Shown: in pieces, positions 1 to 8,355 of the stretch
Layout: each line of letters opens with the position of its first letter
How positions within the stretch are numbered: position 1 is the stretch's first letter
DNA from: Chitinophagaceae bacterium
GTDB taxonomy: Bacteria > Bacteroidota > Bacteroidia > Chitinophagales > Chitinophagaceae
Assembly (NCBI GenBank): GCA_025923075.1
Contig: JAICGN010000038.1
Span: 1 to 34,244, forward strand
Direction of reading: 5' to 3'
DNA: 34,244 bases
The notes under the pieces: generated by a model
Database searches by the model: none
What the model was told of the DNA's origin: nothing
Seen by the model: only the letters and a program-made list of their open reading frames with translations
Made by a program: the position numbers and the translations under genes

Positions 1-1
1 C

Positions 2-175
2 AGTGTTGAGCTTTGTATGCAACTTATGTCTGACAAAAATATTCGTTACCTGCCGGTTTTTGAAGGCAATCGATTATCCGGAATTGTCAGCATGAGCGAT
101 GTTGTAAAAGAAACTATTTTGCAACAAAAAGAAACTATCAGTCACCTGGAGAATTATATTCATTCAGGTCTTTAA
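2..175 (+). CDS. CBS-domain protein, C-terminal end (partial)
   Basis: The window opens inside this gene; 57 codons remain before the TAA stop. The visible peptide runs from residues SVELCMQLM through NIRYLPVFEGN and LSGIVSMSDVVKE, the second half of a CBS domain (the beta strand with 'LPV', then 'G-I-V-S-x-x-D-V'). CBS pairs usually bind adenosine nucleotides and regulate a partner domain or act alone as small signalling proteins. No other domain is visible because the N-terminus lies outside the window. The tail after the CBS helix is short (about 15 residues), so the CBS domain is the C-terminal domain. Identification of the domain is good; the protein's role cannot be assigned. Confidence 0.75.
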   Translation, partial: SVELCMQLMSDKNIRYLPVFEGNRLSGIVSMSDVVKETILQQKETISHLENYIHSGL

Positions 176-186
176 ATTTATAGGTT

Positions 187-392
187 TATTTTATAGCCCA
201 CGGTTTAAACCGTGGGCTATAAAATACGAGAATACCAACTAAACACACGGGTTTAAACCGTGGGCTATAAAATACGAGAATACCAACTAAACACATGGGT
301 TTAAACCGTGGACTATAAAATACAGGAATACTAACTAAACACACGGGTTTAAACCCTGGACTATAATTGAAAAGAATTAAAAGAATACCAAC
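187..392. repeat. Tandem 48-bp palindromic repeats (REP-like)
   Basis: Positions 187-226 form a perfect 40-bp palindrome centred on GGTTTAAACC. The half-palindrome plus spacer then recurs with an exact 48-bp period: copies begin near 203, 251, 299 and 347. Copies 1 and 2 are almost identical, copy 3 has a few substitutions, and copy 4 diverges after its palindrome and carries about 9 extra bases. In copies 2-4 the palindrome has an extra G in one arm. This resembles REP/BIME-type intergenic repeats, which in many bacteria are moved by RAYT (IS200-like) transposases. That assignment is inference; no RAYT gene is in this window. Confidence 0.85.
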
Positions 393-444
393 TATTTTTA
401 TACTGTCTCTTTAAATTTGTGGACAACTACAAACACAAGCTAAG

Positions 445-480
445 CGCCCCGCCCAGTAATTAAGCGGGGTGTTTTTATTT
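445..480 (+). terminator. Rho-independent terminator, plus strand
   Basis: A stem CCCCGC (447-452) / GCGGGG (464-469) with an 11-base loop is followed by GTGTTTTTATTT. The T-run lies on the plus-strand side only, so it would stop transcription coming from the CBS gene through the repeats. It overlaps the last codon area of the convergent mutS2 gene. Confidence 0.7.
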
Positions 481-2586
481 ATTGGTATTTTCTTCTTTGG
501 CTTTCACCCGGACAAGGTCTTTTATATCAACATGCATAGGAAGCAAGCCAATTTTCACAACCGCCTTTTTCCCTCTCAATTCCATTACCTCCCCTACCTG
601 GTGATTCTTTTTGATTTTGACCTGCTCACCAACCTTGATTTCACCAGTTAATTCAATAAACTTTGATTCAACCTGTTTTTGCATTTTACCCGAAACTTTC
701 TTTTCATTTTTATTGAATAAAAGCGAACTGATATTTTTGATCACTTTGCTTTTATCTTCTTCTTTTCGCCAGTCAATTACCATTTGTTTTAGCTTTCTTT
801 CCGTTTCTTTCAGATAAGCTAATTTTTCTTCCGTCACCTGGTTTTGATGTCTTAATAGTTCGATTTGCTGGTTATGTTTTTCCTTTTCCATCGCCTGCTT
901 CATTTCCTTCTTCAATTTTTCATTCTCCTGTAGTAATTGATGAAGTTCTTTTTCCTTCTTTTCAAGGTTATGGAGATCCTGCTCTGTTCTGTTTAATAAT
1001 TTATCCAAACGAAAATGTTCTTCGTCCACCAAATTCCTTGCACGACTGATAAGTTGTTTATCCAATCCAATCCTTTCCGCAATGGCAAATGTGTAAGAAC
1101 TACCCGGCTTGCCAATATTGAGTTTATAAAGCGGCGTCAGGTTTTTTTCGTCAAAAGCCATTGCGCCGTTAACGATGCCTGGTGTTTTGCTTGCCATTAC
1201 TTTTAGATTCAGGTAATGGGTGGTAACAATCCCATAGGCATGTTTGCTGACCATTTCTTCCAAAATCACTTCCGCAAATGCCCCCCCAAGATTGGGATCA
1301 CTTCCGCTACCCAACTCATCGATAAAAAAAAGTGTTTTGCCGCCTGCAACTTCTATAAAGTGTTTCATGTTTTTCAAATGGCTGCTGTAGGTACTTAATT
1401 CAAATTCCAGGCTTTGCGTATCGCCAATGTGGATCAGCAGTTGTTTGAAGACACCAAAGCTGGAAGAGGAATCGACTGGCACCAGCAAGCCACTTTGCAC
1501 CATCATTTGTAAAAGCCCCACAGTTTTTAACGTAACAGTTTTTCCACCTGCATTCGGTCCGCTTATAACAAGTATCCGATTGCTCTCATCCAGTGATAGC
1601 GAAACGGGTGTTGTTGGTTTGTTTGCTTTTTTATTATACAAATACAGCAACGGATGAAATGCTTTTTCCAAATGAACTACAGCTTTATCTTCGACGATCG
1701 GGAATTCAGCATTGATGTCAACAGCAAGTTTAGCTTTTGCCCGGATAAAATCATATTCGCCTGCAATGGCGTGATAATGCGACAGCAATGAAGTATACAC
1801 AGAAAGCTTTGTAGTCAATTCACGCAGCAAACGATACACCTCTCTTTTCTCATCACTTTCCAAAGAATAAATATCATTGTTAAGCTCAATGGTCTCTTCC
1901 GGTTCAATAAAAGAAGTACGGCGACTTTCACTTTCACCATGCAAAATCCCTTTCACAGTTCTTTTTTGTTCTGCGTAAACCGCCAGCACTCTCCTGCCAT
2001 TTAAAAAACTCTCTTCAATATCGGCGAGATAGCCCTGCTTATTCAATTTGGAAATGATCCTGTCAAACATTTTACGCAGTTCATTTCTCTTGCGATACAA
2101 ATTCATTCGAATGCTTCGCAATTCATCCGAAGCATTATCTTTGACATGGCCGCTTTCGTCGAGCACATCATCAATCATTTCGGCAATTACTTTTTCATAA
2201 TAGCTGCCCTCAACAATTTTAGCCAGGCCATTATACACGTTTCGTTTCTCCGCATCAAACCAGCGAAAAATATTTTTCATCAATTCAGCCAGCTTTCTAA
2301 TTTCGATCATTTCAGCACCTGATAACACAGCTCCGGGAATTGATAATAGTTTCAGTTCCTTTAACAAATTAAAAACCGGGTCGTTTGGAAAGTAAATGTT
2401 GTTTTGCAAAAGTTGTTTGTACTCATGACTCTGCCGCAATTCTGTTTCGATAAACTCAATATTAGTATGAATTCGCAGTTGCCCCGTCTTTTCAATTGCA
2501 TATTCGCTTCTGCAATGTGCTCCAAGCAAGGATTTTACTTTGTCAAACTCCAGTTGAATGTATGCTGACTCGGGAAAAAGTTTCAT
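475..2586 (-). CDS. mutS2: MutS2-type ATPase lacking the Smr domain
   Basis: A MutS-family DNA-binding ATPase of the MutS2 branch, which acts on branched DNA, recombination intermediates or stalled ribosomes rather than classical mismatches. I place the start at the ATG at 2586 (MKLFPESAYIQLEF, a typical MutS2 N-terminus), five codons inside a longer TTG reading; the protein is then 703 aa. Visible parts: a core/lever domain to about residue 290; Walker A GPNAGGKT at about 343-350; Walker B TLFFIDELGSGSDP near 418-431; a charged coiled coil at about 540-630; then a short KOW-like segment (GEIKVGEQVKIKK). The protein ends there. Family members usually have about 780 residues and finish with an Smr nuclease domain carrying LDLRG, which is absent. 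Convergent with the upstream repeat region. Confidence 0.93.
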   Translation of the reverse strand: MKLFPESAYIQLEFDKVKSLLGAHCRSEYAIEKTGQLRIHTNIEFIETELRQSHEYKQLLQNNIYFPNDPVFNLLKELKLLSIPGAVLSGAEMIEIRKLAELMKNIFRWFDAEKRNVYNGLAKIVEGSYYEKVIAEMIDDVLDESGHVKDNASDELRSIRMNLYRKRNELRKMFDRIISKLNKQGYLADIEESFLNGRRVLAVYAEQKRTVKGILHGESESRRTSFIEPEETIELNNDIYSLESDEKREVYRLLRELTTKLSVYTSLLSHYHAIAGEYDFIRAKAKLAVDINAEFPIVEDKAVVHLEKAFHPLLYLYNKKANKPTTPVSLSLDESNRILVISGPNAGGKTVTLKTVGLLQMMVQSGLLVPVDSSSSFGVFKQLLIHIGDTQSLEFELSTYSSHLKNMKHFIEVAGGKTLFFIDELGSGSDPNLGGAFAEVILEEMVSKHAYGIVTTHYLNLKVMASKTPGIVNGAMAFDEKNLTPLYKLNIGKPGSSYTFAIAERIGLDKQLISRARNLVDEEHFRLDKLLNRTEQDLHNLEKKEKELHQLLQENEKLKKEMKQAMEKEKHNQQIELLRHQNQVTEEKLAYLKETERKLKQMVIDWRKEEDKSKVIKNISSLLFNKNEKKVSGKMQKQVESKFIELTGEIKVGEQVKIKKNHQVGEVMELRGKKAVVKIGLLPMHVDIKDLVRVKAKEENTNK

Positions 2587-2613
2587 ATCCACCGCAAACA
2601 ATTTTTAAGCCAA

Positions 2614-2621
2614 CAAAAGTA
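2614..2621 (-). promoter_or_regulatory. Candidate -7 element for mutS2
   Basis: On the minus strand the sequence reads TACTTTTG, an exact match to the Bacteroidota TAnnTTTG element, 27 bases before the chosen ATG at 2586. No clear TTTG -33 box is seen at the expected spacing, so this is only a candidate. Confidence 0.35.
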
Positions 2622-2778
2622 ATTCTATTAAACGTCGGTTGTGTTCGCCACCGGCGGATCAACTTTCGGGGATTCTGTTCAGCCCTTATTGTTAATAAAC
2701 TCAGAAAGCTGGTGACAGTGTCAGATAACTTGCAAACTATGGATTTCAAATCGTCGTAAATTGCATTGAATATGAAAA

Positions 2779-3474
2779 ATGGAGCGAAAAAATAAAAAGA
2801 TATTTATGAAGACATTCTGGCTGGCTGCTTTTACCGGCACGGCCGCATTAATTTCCTGTGCACAAAACAATGATCAAAATTCAAAAATGAATACAACAAA
2901 ACCATCTCAAAAAACCGAAACAGCTTTTACCGGCAAAGCGGACACTGCTACACTAGGTACCGGGTGTTTCTGGTGCACTGAAGCAATTTTTGATCAGCTT
3001 GAAGGTGTTATTTCTGTTACGTCCGGTTATTCAGGGGGCCATGTTGTGAATCCAAGTTATAAAGACGTTTGTACTGGTGAAACGGGTCATGCCGAATGTG
3101 TGCAGATCGTTTACGATACTTCAAAGATCAGTTTTGATGAATTGCTTGAAATCTTCTGGCAGGTTCATGATCCAACAACATTGAATCGCCAGGGGGCTGA
3201 CGTAGGCACACAATATCGCAGCGCAATATTTTATCACAATGATGAGCAAAAAAAGAAAGCTGAAAAGTATAAGGCAGAATTAGACAAAAGCGGTGCATTT
3301 GATAACCCGATCGTAACAACACTTGAACCCTTTACCAAATTTTACACTGCCGAAAATTATCACCAGGAGTATTATGAGTTAAATAAGAACTCCAACCCAT
3401 ATTGCTCAATCGTTATAAGACCTAAACTTGAAAAATTCGAGAAGGTTTTCAAAAACAAATTGAAAAAGCACTAA
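2779..3474 (+). CDS. msrA: Peptide methionine sulfoxide reductase MsrA, lipoprotein
   Basis: Reduces methionine-S-sulfoxide in oxidised proteins. The active-site motif GCFWCTE is present (first Cys at residue 63), followed by the family signatures [30 protein letters not shown]-x-N-R-Q-G-x-D-x-G-T-Q-Y-R-S and YHQEYY. A conserved C-terminal [10 protein letters not shown] contains a candidate resolving Cys. The N-terminus ([13 protein letters not shown]) is a lipobox signal peptide with Cys27, so the enzyme is expected to sit on the outer or inner membrane facing the periplasm and repair envelope proteins. An in-frame ATG at 2806 (MKTFWLAAF) would give an equally good signal peptide and may be the true start. 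Divergent from mutS2; followed by its own terminator. Confidence 0.95.
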   Translation: MERKNKKIFMKTFWLAAFTGTAALISCAQNNDQNSKMNTTKPSQKTETAFTGKADTATLGTGCFWCTEAIFDQLEGVISVTSGYSGGHVVNPSYKDVCTGETGHAECVQIVYDTSKISFDELLEIFWQVHDPTTLNRQGADVGTQYRSAIFYHNDEQKKKAEKYKAELDKSGAFDNPIVTTLEPFTKFYTAENYHQEYYELNKNSNPYCSIVIRPKLEKFEKVFKNKLKKH

Positions 3475-3480
3475 AAAATT

Positions 3481-3512
3481 AAAGGCGGGAATTCATCCCG
3501 CCTTCTTTTTTG
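3481..3512 (+). terminator. Rho-independent terminator of msrA
   Basis: GGCGGGA (3484-3490), loop ATTCA, TCCCGCC (3496-3502), then TTCTTTTTT. A perfect 7-bp GC-rich stem, extended by two A-T pairs, begins 9 bases after the msrA stop. Confidence 0.9.
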
Positions 3513-4103
3513 GGTACCATTCAAATCATAGCGTTGATTTTGTGTTAAGAAATAAGTGAATGGTTTTCCTGGAACGGCTTCAATGGATAATGGGTGTTCG
3601 GTTTTTGAGCTTGGATTTTGCTTTCATACAAGTATCAAACGGTTTCCAGTCAGGTGGATTTTGCGGTTCTTCATGTCGGGCTATTGAATCTTTCGTTAAC
3701 ATAGGGGTTTAATGGGTCTTATAAGTTATAGCTATTACTTCAATGCTTGTTTTAATTTTTCCATTCACACATTTATTTCGACGAGTAAAACATTACTCAG
3801 AACAAAATTCAACACAGTAATTTGAGAATTGTCATTTCCAGGTGGAACATACAAGGAAAAGCGAGCAGAAGAAAATACCACTCAATAAGAAAAGATAGTC
3901 ATACAGCTTTCAGAGTACGTTTTCATCAGGATCAGACTAAATCTGGTTTATGGGATAATGGAAGTGGCTTATCAGGATATCGTTTCAAAAGCAGAATATA
4001 AAAATAAACTATAGGGCTTATATATGCAAGCGATGAAACGATTTTATAAATAGTAATTCTTCGAATCATTCTCTTTTTTGTGCAATTAAATACGTTTTTT
4101 TAA
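3513..4103. other. Intergenic stretch between msrA and the SBP gene
   Basis: About 590 bases with no confident gene. It contains the doubtful 40-codon frame at 3580-3702 and AT-rich sequence without a clear hairpin terminator for the minus-strand gene that ends at 4104. A short plus-strand frame around 3885-4010 is open but without homology I can recognise. It may include decayed coding sequence. Confidence 0.5.
3580..3702 (-). CDS. Possible 40-residue peptide, unknown
   Basis: A minus-strand ATG (3702) opens a 40-codon frame ending at TGA (3580). It begins MLTKDSIARHEEPQNPPDWK and later contains PFDTCMKAKSKL. The composition is polar and protein-like rather than the hydrophobic or serine-rich look of a random shadow frame, and no other gene covers the interval. 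I do not recognise it. It may be a genuine small protein, a decayed remnant, or chance. No promoter or ribosome site supports it. Confidence 0.25.
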   Translation of the reverse strand: MLTKDSIARHEEPQNPPDWKPFDTCMKAKSKLKNRTPIIH

Positions 4104-5720
4104 CTAATCGGATTTTAACGTATACCGGAGCTCCAGCCAATTGAGATTATTTGGCTCAAAACCTGAAATATTTGGTTGCACTAGCCGTATGACCCTGTCA
4201 TACCACAGTGGAATTACCGGCGCATCATTAATTAAAACCTGGTCGGCCTTGCGATATAAAATAAACCGCAAAGAATCATTGGGCTCTGCAACGGCTTTTT
4301 CAAACAGGTTGTCAAACTCCGGATTGTTATACCGCGTATAATTTGGGGGTGCGGGGTTCTTAGAATAAAAACAGGACAGGTAATTGAATGCATCAGCATA
4401 ATCAGCGATCCAGCTACCTCTGAAAAATGGAGCTCTTGAATTAGAAGTAAGTTCGAATAAAAAAGAACGCAACACAACTTCAACGGTGACAGGAATACCG
4501 GCTTCTTCAAATTGTTTAGCCAGGTAGCTTCCGATCTCTCCGTAAATTGGAATCGTATAAAGCTTAATTGGCGCTATTTTATTACTGGTAAAACCAGCTT
4601 CACTTAATAGCTGTTTTGCTTTTGCAGGGTCATACTTATATCCTTTTACCGAAGTGTCAAACGAAGGCATTCCTTCCGGTACAAAACCAGATTCTGCAGG
4701 AGAACTCAGCGAGTTTCGTAAATACAATATCATCTTTCTGCGATCGATAGCATAGTTCATTGCCTGCCTTAACTTTTTTAAGCGTGTTGGAGAATTTCTT
4801 ATTAGCTCATTTGTGGTATCAACTAAAAATCCAAAATATTCAGTATTCAAATACGGATGAATTTGCAACACGACCTTATCTTTCCAATTATCTCTTAATT
4901 CACCTTTTAGCGTAAGTAGCTCGTCTTTAAAAGAAACATCAATATCATTCAAAAAATCCAATTGTTTTTGACGAAACAATAAAAATTCCGTCGCCTTACT
5001 TTCATTAAACGTAATTTTTATGCCATCAAGATATGGAAGCCGGTTGCCTGCAGAATCTTTTTCAAAGTAATTTTCGTTCTTCTTAAAGATCAATCCAAGC
5101 CCCTCTTCCCACGCAACAAATTGAAACGGGCCAGTACCACATGGATGGCTGCGAAAATCCGAACCATGTCTTTCTACCACTTCTTTAGGAACCACAGAAC
5201 AGTACGTCATCTTCAATATTTGCAGGATCGGCGCATAGGGTTTAATTAGTTTCAATCTAAACGTGGAATCATCAATGGCTTTAAAACCTTCTGCGCTGTC
5301 AACAACATTATTAAATATGTAAAAGCCCGGGCTCGCGACTTTTGGATCCATAATCCTTCTAAAACTATACACGATATCTTCGGCAGTCATTTTTCTGCCT
5401 TTTCCACCGGCAAATACATCGTTATCGTGAAAGTAAACGTCATCTCGTAGGTGGAAAATATATTCTGTTCCGTCAACAGATATATCCCAGCTTTTTGCGA
5501 GTGAGCCTTTGGTCTTCGTGTCACCCTCGTTTTCAACGAGTGTATTGAACAACTGGTGAACCGGCCACATAGTAGATTGGTTTTTTGAAAATGCAGGATC
5601 AAGCGAAGCAATGCCGGTCGACTCATTATAGCGAAAGATCTTTTTATTGTTGCCTGCTTTATCCGTGCAGGCAATAAACAATAAGCTGGTAAGAATTATT
5701 AATATTAAACGATATATCAT
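4104..5720 (-). CDS. ABC transporter substrate-binding lipoprotein, family 5 (OppA/DppA-like)
   Basis: A solute-binding protein of the SBP_bac_5 family, which captures oligopeptides (sometimes other solutes) for an ABC importer. The N-terminus LILIILTSLLFIACTDK is a lipoprotein signal with Cys18. Family features include the early segment GIASLDPAFSKNQSTMWPVHQLFNTL, the AEDIVYSFRRIMDP motif, a Gly-rich CGTGPFQFV strand, the C-terminal lobe motif LRQAMNYAIDRRKMI, and the ending PVIPLWYDRVIRLVQPNISG. Its length of 538 aa is normal for the family. No permease or ATPase genes are adjacent, so it is an orphan binding protein whose membrane partners must be encoded elsewhere. The divergent neighbour is a secreted M1 peptidase, which could supply peptides; that link is inference. 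Confidence 0.9.
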   Translation of the reverse strand: MIYRLILIILTSLLFIACTDKAGNNKKIFRYNESTGIASLDPAFSKNQSTMWPVHQLFNTLVENEGDTKTKGSLAKSWDISVDGTEYIFHLRDDVYFHDNDVFAGGKGRKMTAEDIVYSFRRIMDPKVASPGFYIFNNVVDSAEGFKAIDDSTFRLKLIKPYAPILQILKMTYCSVVPKEVVERHGSDFRSHPCGTGPFQFVAWEEGLGLIFKKNENYFEKDSAGNRLPYLDGIKITFNESKATEFLLFRQKQLDFLNDIDVSFKDELLTLKGELRDNWKDKVVLQIHPYLNTEYFGFLVDTTNELIRNSPTRLKKLRQAMNYAIDRRKMILYLRNSLSSPAESGFVPEGMPSFDTSVKGYKYDPAKAKQLLSEAGFTSNKIAPIKLYTIPIYGEIGSYLAKQFEEAGIPVTVEVVLRSFLFELTSNSRAPFFRGSWIADYADAFNYLSCFYSKNPAPPNYTRYNNPEFDNLFEKAVAEPNDSLRFILYRKADQVLINDAPVIPLWYDRVIRLVQPNISGFEPNNLNWLELRYTLKSD

Positions 5721-5775
5721 TCAGATAATTTTGAGATCCATCATTCACAATTGACAATTCACTATTAAATTTACA

Positions 5776-5793
5776 ATCCGATAGCTATCGGAT
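5776..5793. repeat. 18-bp perfect palindrome
   Basis: ATCCGATAGCTATCGGAT is perfectly self-complementary and lies in the 86-base gap between two divergent genes, 14 bases before the M1 peptidase start. It could be an operator or a short dispersed repeat; no T-run follows it, so it is not a terminator. Confidence 0.6.
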
Positions 5794-5806
5794 CAAATCT
5801 TGACTG

Positions 5807-7441
5807 ATGAATAAAATTTTAAAGGCAATATTAATTTTTAATTTTTCATTATTAATTATTAATTCAGGCGATGCGCAGTTTACAAAACAAGATACGCTGC
5901 GAGGCAGCAATGGGCCGGGAAGAGATTGGTGGGATGTGATAAAATATGACATATCTGTTTCGCCTTCCTATTCTTCTAAAACTATAAGAGGCAAGTCCGT
6001 TATCTCTTTTAAAATTCTGGGAGCTGGCAGTTTAATGCAAATCGATCTTCAGGAACCTATGCAGCTAACAAATGCAATATGTTCCGGCACACCCGCGCAG
6101 TTTTCCCGCGAAAAGAATGTTTATTTTCTTACCCTTCCAAAATCATTTGCTATTAACTCTGTGCAAGAACTTGAATTGACCTTTGAAGGGAAACCTCGTG
6201 AAGCACTTCGTCCGCCCTGGGATGGTGGTTGGATTTTTAAGAATGATGCAAAAGGAAGAGCATGGATGAGTGTCGCTTGCCAGGGATTAGGTGCGAGCGT
6301 TTGGTATCCCTGTAAAGATTACCAGGGTGATGAACCGGACATGGGCGCCCGTCTCACAATTCATATTCCTGGTTCATTAGTTGCCGTTGCAAACGGGCAT
6401 TTAAAAAAGAAAGTATCATCGGAAAAAATTTCTTCATGGACCTGGGAGGTTAAAAACCCAATCAATAATTATAACATTATTCCCTATATCGGTAACTATA
6501 TAAATTGGAAAGAAACTTATAATGGTGAAAAAGGTAACCTGGATTGCAGTTACTGGGTACTTGATTATAATTTGGAAAAAGCAAAAGAGCAATTTAAACA
6601 GGCTTCAATGACTTTGAAAGCCTTTGAGCATTGGTTTGGCCCTTACCCTTTTTATGAAGATGGTTTTAAATTAGTAGAATCGCCGCACCTTGGAATGGAA
6701 CATCAGAGTGCTGTAGCTTATGGCAATGGATTTAAAAACGGTTATCGTGGCAGGGATCTTTCTGAAACTGGCTGGGGGTTGAAATGGGATTTTATAATCG
6801 TGCATGAAGTAGGACACGAATGGTTTGGGAATAATATTACCACAAAAGATATTGCTGACATGTGGGTGCACGAAGGATTTACTAATTATTCCGAAACCTT
6901 GTTCACAGAATACTACTATGGCAAAGAAGCAGGTAGTGATTACTGTATTGGTACAAGAAAGCTCATTCAAAATGAGAAACCGATCGTTGGTCCTTATGGA
7001 GTAAACCAGGAAGGAAGTGGTGATATGTATTATAAAGGCGGTAATATGTTGCACACGATTCGCCAGGTCATTAATGATGATGAACAATTCAGAACAATAT
7101 TGAGAGGATTGAATTCAACTTTTTATCATAAGGTGGTAACGACACGGGAAGTTGAAAACTATATGTCGAAACAATCGGGGAAAGATCTATCAAAAATCTT
7201 TGATCAGTATTTACGGACCACGATGATCCCGGCCCTTGAATACAAGATCAGCGGCGATAATATGTTGTATCGATGGACGAATTGTGTAAAAGGGTTTAAT
7301 ATGCCGGTAAAAATTTCAGACACAGTTGAATGGCTTAACCCAAGTGAAGAATGGAAAGATGTAACGTTAACCGCTGATATACGGAGTAATGGCCTAAAGA
7401 TTGACAGGAGTTTTTATATAACCGTGAAAAAAGTTGATTAA
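5807..7441 (+). CDS. Secreted M1 family metallopeptidase
   Basis: A zinc aminopeptidase of the M1 (gluzincin) family. Residues 1-24 form a signal peptide ending near SGDAQF. An N-terminal beta domain (about 30-240) precedes the catalytic domain. The substrate-anchoring GAMEN equivalent is LGMEHQ (Glu298), the zinc motif is HEVGH at 333-337, and the third zinc ligand is Glu356 in MWVHEGF. A conserved YYKGGNML supplies the likely catalytic tyrosine. At 544 aa it lacks the large C-terminal helical domain of PepN/ERAP, as is common in compact Bacteroidota M1 enzymes. It probably trims peptides in the periplasm or outside the cell. It ends only 12 bases from the convergent NlpC/P60 gene, with no terminator between them. 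The signal-peptide codons are extremely AT-rich. Confidence 0.95.
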   Translation: MNKILKAILIFNFSLLIINSGDAQFTKQDTLRGSNGPGRDWWDVIKYDISVSPSYSSKTIRGKSVISFKILGAGSLMQIDLQEPMQLTNAICSGTPAQFSREKNVYFLTLPKSFAINSVQELELTFEGKPREALRPPWDGGWIFKNDAKGRAWMSVACQGLGASVWYPCKDYQGDEPDMGARLTIHIPGSLVAVANGHLKKKVSSEKISSWTWEVKNPINNYNIIPYIGNYINWKETYNGEKGNLDCSYWVLDYNLEKAKEQFKQASMTLKAFEHWFGPYPFYEDGFKLVESPHLGMEHQSAVAYGNGFKNGYRGRDLSETGWGLKWDFIIVHEVGHEWFGNNITTKDIADMWVHEGFTNYSETLFTEYYYGKEAGSDYCIGTRKLIQNEKPIVGPYGVNQEGSGDMYYKGGNMLHTIRQVINDDEQFRTILRGLNSTFYHKVVTTREVENYMSKQSGKDLSKIFDQYLRTTMIPALEYKISGDNMLYRWTNCVKGFNMPVKISDTVEWLNPSEEWKDVTLTADIRSNGLKIDRSFYITVKKVD

Positions 7442-7453
7442 CACTGATCGGCA

Positions 7454-8173
7454 TTACTTGCCAGCGCTGCTAGCCAGGGACTCTTTATTTTTTAATCGTC
7501 CTACTCCAACAAATTTTCTTGCCCAATACTCATCGAAAATATCACTGATCATTACACCACCGCTTGTAGAAGCATGCACAAACTTATTGTTCTGAAGATA
7601 AACGCCAACGTGTGAAATACCCCCACGGGTGTTAAAGAAGATCAGATCGCCTTCCCTTAATTCTGTTCTCGATATGCGGGAGGTTAGATTATATTGTTCC
7701 CTGGCGGTTCTCGGAATGCTAAAGCCATAAACTGTAGCGAAAAGAAATTGAGAAAACGCCGAACAATCAACTCCCTTTTTTGTAGTTCCGCCTAAGCGAT
7801 ACGGAGTACCATACCAGTCATCGATGAACTCAAACATTTTTGTATTCCTCACTTCTTCAGCGGGCGTATTAAGTAAAACAGAATATTTCACCTGGATCTG
7901 TGATAGATTTTCTTCCTCATCCTTTCTGTAGGTTCTCTCCCCTGTTACTTCTGATTCTTTTTTTACAACAGAAACAACAGCATCATCTTGCTTTTTTGAT
8001 TTGGATGACTCAACCGGTACATCGATCTGGTCCAAAAATTTTGTTTCTTTTTTAACAGATGATGAGGTTGCTGCAGATGCCGGTTCCCTGTTACCGGTGA
8101 AAGCGGTTTTCAAACTGGAACAACTTGCCAGCATCACGAGCAAAAGTGAGTAAATAGATAACTGTTTCAGCAT
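7454..8173 (-). CDS. NlpC/P60 (C40) cell-wall hydrolase lipoprotein
   Basis: A peptidoglycan endopeptidase of the NlpC/P60 family, which cuts within stem peptides. The N-terminus has a lipobox (LLLVMLASC, Cys18). Residues 20-105 are a low-complexity charged linker without recognised folds. The catalytic domain occupies about 110-225: nucleophile Cys137 in KKGVDCSAF, His188 in GGISHVGVY and third polar residue His200 in KFVHASTSGGV. The short pattern PYRLGGTTKKGVDCSAFSQ is typical of the Spr/NlpC group. It is expected to be anchored in a membrane facing the periplasm and to help expand the wall. Its 239-aa length is normal. Divergent from dnaE with a 182-base gap. Confidence 0.94.
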   Translation of the reverse strand: MLKQLSIYSLLLVMLASCSSLKTAFTGNREPASAATSSSVKKETKFLDQIDVPVESSKSKKQDDAVVSVVKKESEVTGERTYRKDEEENLSQIQVKYSVLLNTPAEEVRNTKMFEFIDDWYGTPYRLGGTTKKGVDCSAFSQFLFATVYGFSIPRTAREQYNLTSRISRTELREGDLIFFNTRGGISHVGVYLQNNKFVHASTSGGVMISDIFDEYWARKFVGVGRLKNKESLASSAGK

Positions 8174-8231
8174 GAATTATAAAAAAAATAAGATGGGAAT
8201 GGGTATACGCTATTATCCGACCATTGCGCGA

Positions 8232-8239
8232 CAAAAATA
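8232..8239 (-). promoter_or_regulatory. Candidate -7 element for the NlpC/P60 gene
   Basis: Minus-strand sequence TATTTTTG matches the Bacteroidota TAnnTTTG element exactly, about 58 bases before the start codon at 8173. A matching -33 TTTG at proper spacing is not evident. Confidence 0.35.
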
Positions 8240-8355
8240 AAAATCTTTTCCCAACCCGTTGACATTATTTCAACGAAATTCGCATTGAAAAATTGCCTTT
8301 AGCATTTATTTGCAGGTAATGATTGATGTTGATCATTAAATTTAACGATTGATAA

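Noticed and set aside
187-392. CRISPR array
   Set aside because: The repeats are contiguous 48-bp units with near-identical spacers and no cas genes, so they are tandem REP-like repeats.
3885-4012. Plus-strand fragment with GIMEVAYQD-like segment, possibly a GxxExxY-type gene remnant
   Set aside because: The resemblance is limited to a few residues, there is no start, and the alignment to the family breaks within ten residues. Noted only as possible decayed coding sequence.
6671-7087. 138-codon minus-strand frame inside the M1 peptidase gene
   Set aside because: It lies fully within a well-supported gene and has a low-complexity Phe/Ile-rich composition typical of a shadow frame.
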